DNA of 64,000 bases from Varroa destructor (lineage: Eukaryota > Arthropoda > Arachnida > Mesostigmata > Varroidae): contig NW_019211455.1 of the NCBI RefSeq assembly GCF_002443255.2, forward strand, positions 44,774,103 to 44,838,102, in the 5' to 3' direction. Of the stretch, positions 61,858 through 64,000 are shown piece by piece. Position numbers and translations under genes: made by a program. How positions within the stretch are numbered: the stretch's first letter is position 1; every line of letters starts with the position of its first letter. The notes beneath the pieces are model-generated. The model was not told the origin of the DNA. It worked only from the letters and a program-made list of their open reading frames with translations, and made no database searches.

Positions 61858-62076
61858 CGATTCCCGCATGGGATCGTGGAGAGCACTTTTTCAACAAAGG
61901 TAACCCTCTCTAAGATATATACTGGCGCAATCGAGTGCTACACGTTGTCCTCAAAATCTCGGATACATCGACTGGCTGAACGCGATGTAACATTGCTTTT
62001 CGACCTTCCCAAAATAGCAGTGCGCGGTGTCTATAGAACACGTTTTTTGCTTTATATATATATATATATATATATG
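61858..62076 (+). CDS. possible third takeout/JHBP-type exon, partial
   Basis: The plus-strand frame reads KVTLSKIYTGAIECYTLSS, then HRLAERDVTLLFDLPKIAV, then RGVYRTRFLLY. This is the order seen in takeout/juvenile-hormone-binding proteins (a strand with G-x-I/V, an alternating strand, LP, hydrophobic, G-x-Y). The likely acceptor is CTCAAG at 61,857, and the frame runs into a (TA)n tract at 62,053-62,075, where a GTTGTA donor or a stop follows. No leader exon or C-terminal exon was found, so it may be a fragment. Unlike genes A and B there is no intron at the position equivalent to their shared phase-0 intron. Confidence 0.35.
62053..62075. repeat. (TA)n microsatellite
   Basis: A dinucleotide run at the end of the lipid-binding-like exon. 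It may have destroyed the original donor. Confidence 0.9.
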
Positions 62077-62458
62077 GTTGTATAAATTGCTCTTCAATAT
62101 CTATTAAAACATACTTTTCAGTCTTCCATCTATCGTCTGAAAATAGGATAAGTTTAATTTAGAAAGTTATCACATTTGAAAACTATTATCAGAGTTTGAT
62201 CAGTCTAGAGTACCTTCTTCGTTTAAGTTAGTAAGAAAAGATAAGTAAGTTATACTGACTAAGGTGCTGTCCGAAAGTAGACCGGAGACTTTCGGCACAA
62301 TTAATTTTACAGGAAGACCGTATCCAACTAAGGGCATTAATTGTATTGCCAAAACCGCTGTACCACTCGCTTTTCGGGTTTAAGTTCCTTTTTCACTGCA
62401 AATGAAATTAACGCAATTATGAGACACTCGATCGCGCTCAAAAGAACAGTTTTTGGTG

Positions 62459-62505
<47 letters not shown>

Positions 62506-64000
62506 CTTCGGCCGATGCAGGCCACTTCTATAGTCCCGTTCAGAAACTCTTCCTCAAACGTCGCTTCCCACTATTACTGTAAACCCCACCAAAGCCACTG
62601 TAGAGTTTCCATTCGCGTTATAAAGCTTTTGTTTTATTGGTTTTCCCCTCAACCGCGAGCTCCTATGTAGTCTAGTCGAGGGGTCTCCTATAAGGCCTTT
62701 CTTTATGCTACGGTCGCCACCAGCCTACCACGTAATCGACCACATGGCACGGGCACTAAAAATGTCAACGCTATCGAATCCCCATATGTCTACCCTGTCA
62801 GAAGTAGACTTCCCTACTATGTTAGTTAGATTCGAATTGAACAGTTGCCCTCTATCAGTGTCATCTATTCGTCTTTAGTTCACACTTTCTAGTTGTGCCA
62901 GTTCAACTCCGTGCGTGAACGTTATGCGAATGTGCTCTATAATAATAAACTCGATAGATGAATTGGAATATCAAGGTACTGAAGTTTCTACGGTGAAGTA
63001 CTCTGGCACAAAGATGCCACGTGGCTAGGACTCAGCTCTACTACGTCGTTGTTGGGACTGAAGATGTTTTTTTATTTAGCCGAGATTGGGCCAGAACCAC
63101 GACAAGATGCAAACATGTTGCGTCAAAACATGTTTCCTTTTTGGATTAGGGTATGGCAATTGTTGGACTCTTGACAATTTGGATACTAGTACTGATCAGA
63201 GATCGCGGGGTCTGAAAGCGGAGAACAATCTGCAGAAGGTATCGCATTCGACAAAATTCTGTTCCGATCTTCAATTCAGTGTCAAAACTACATCAGAAAT
63301 AGGGCTGAGACAAAGCCGATGATTCTTGTTGTACATGTACAGATTCACGGGGTGTACATTCTTCTGTGAATGTATGGTTATTAGCTTGTGTACAGATTGT
63401 GTCACCTTGTTTTCATATAGTAGGGTTTTTTTGCATGTCCCCGCGAACATTACAGCTTATGGATGGCTTTAAGAGAGCCTGTTAATAGCTTTAGGGCTCA
63501 TTTCCTTTCTTGCTATTATTGTTGTGAAGTTGGTGTTGACTTTCGATTCGCCTCGCCGCCGTATCGTTTTCAGTGATGACCTCATACAGTTCCGTCATAC
63601 CTTCGAGCCGAGAAGTTAGACTGGAGGGCAATTTAACGGAGCGTCCTCAGTGATCTGTTTAAGAATGAATACATACAAGGTTTGTTTGAAAGAAGATCAG
63701 TAACCTTTTTTTCCATCGATCTAATGCCTAACGCGGTTCTCTAGGTAACATTCAGAAGGCTTTCTGAGTTGTCGCTATGCCATATCGATTTGCAGATTAG
63801 CTATTTAAATAGACATAGATTTGACCCTCTATGCCGTTAGGGTTGAAGCCGTTGCTACCCTCAATAATAGCAGCTGTTATCTAGGAAATTTATGCACGCG
63901 TACCTGCAATAATGGATATTGCCATTGTCGCTTTCAAAACGCTTACTTAAAGGACACAGTTTTATGACTTTGTGACCTCAAGGCTATTTTGGCTTAGTGT
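62077..64000. other. no supported gene; (GA)n run
   Basis: No recognisable exon. A (GA)n microsatellite at about 62,462-62,504 produces RERERE and SLSLSL frames on the two strands. The frame at 63,086-63,322 (plus) has no known motif. Confidence 0.5.
62462..62504. repeat. (GA)n microsatellite
   Basis: Alternating G and A with one ACA interruption near the 3' end. Confidence 0.9.

Noticed and set aside
62337..62670. Frames encoding SLSLSL or RERERE
   Set aside because: By-products of a (GA)n microsatellite.

Overview
The window is animal genomic DNA: AT-rich, with long gene-poor stretches, (TA)n microsatellites, spliced genes with GT-AG introns and AATAAA poly(A) signals. Two spliced genes, plus fainter traces of more, belong to the mite group-7-allergen / takeout-JHBP lipid-binding superfamily. 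That family and the compact exon structure point to an arthropod, most likely a mite (Acari). The species is inference and cannot be fixed from this window.

Layout. 1-24 kb is almost gene-free. It holds microsatellites, two striking hairpins (1778-1835 and a near-perfect 86-bp palindrome at 9521-9606), a probable BEL/Pao-like gag remnant (about 19.7 kb) and a single-exon ORF for a cysteine-rich secreted protein (20.3-20.7 kb, minus). 24.1-25.6 kb is a GC-rich island with a TATA box and a 38-codon ORF that reads as a signal peptide followed by a disulfide-ringed, amidation-ready peptide. 25.6-40 kb is again sparse, with one good first exon at 32.7-32.9 kb (minus) and a possible lipid-binding-family exon at 35.6-35.8 kb (minus).

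40-64 kb is the gene-rich part. It contains group-7-like gene A (40.5-45.8 kb, plus, five exons); a complete three-exon ArfGAP gene of SMAP type (48.0-49.3 kb, minus); and a multi-exon minus-strand gene (51.1-54.5 kb) for an unrecognised coiled-coil, Q/N/S/T-rich protein. The last exon of that gene carries a 21-bp coding minisatellite, and its stop codon lies inside the first unit of a second, 26/31-bp minisatellite. Then come a small secreted-protein ORF (55.9-56.1 kb, minus), group-7-like gene B (56.3-59.3 kb, plus, four exons), a decayed histone cluster (H3 minus, H2A minus, H2B plus; 59.4-61.2 kb) and a possible third lipid-binding-family exon (61.9 kb).

The two group-7-like genes share intron phases (1, 0, 2) but differ by one intron, so they look like old tandem paralogues. 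No mobile system with intact enzymes, no CRISPR and no convincing tRNA or rRNA gene was seen. All homology calls come from reading translated sequence by eye, without database searches.
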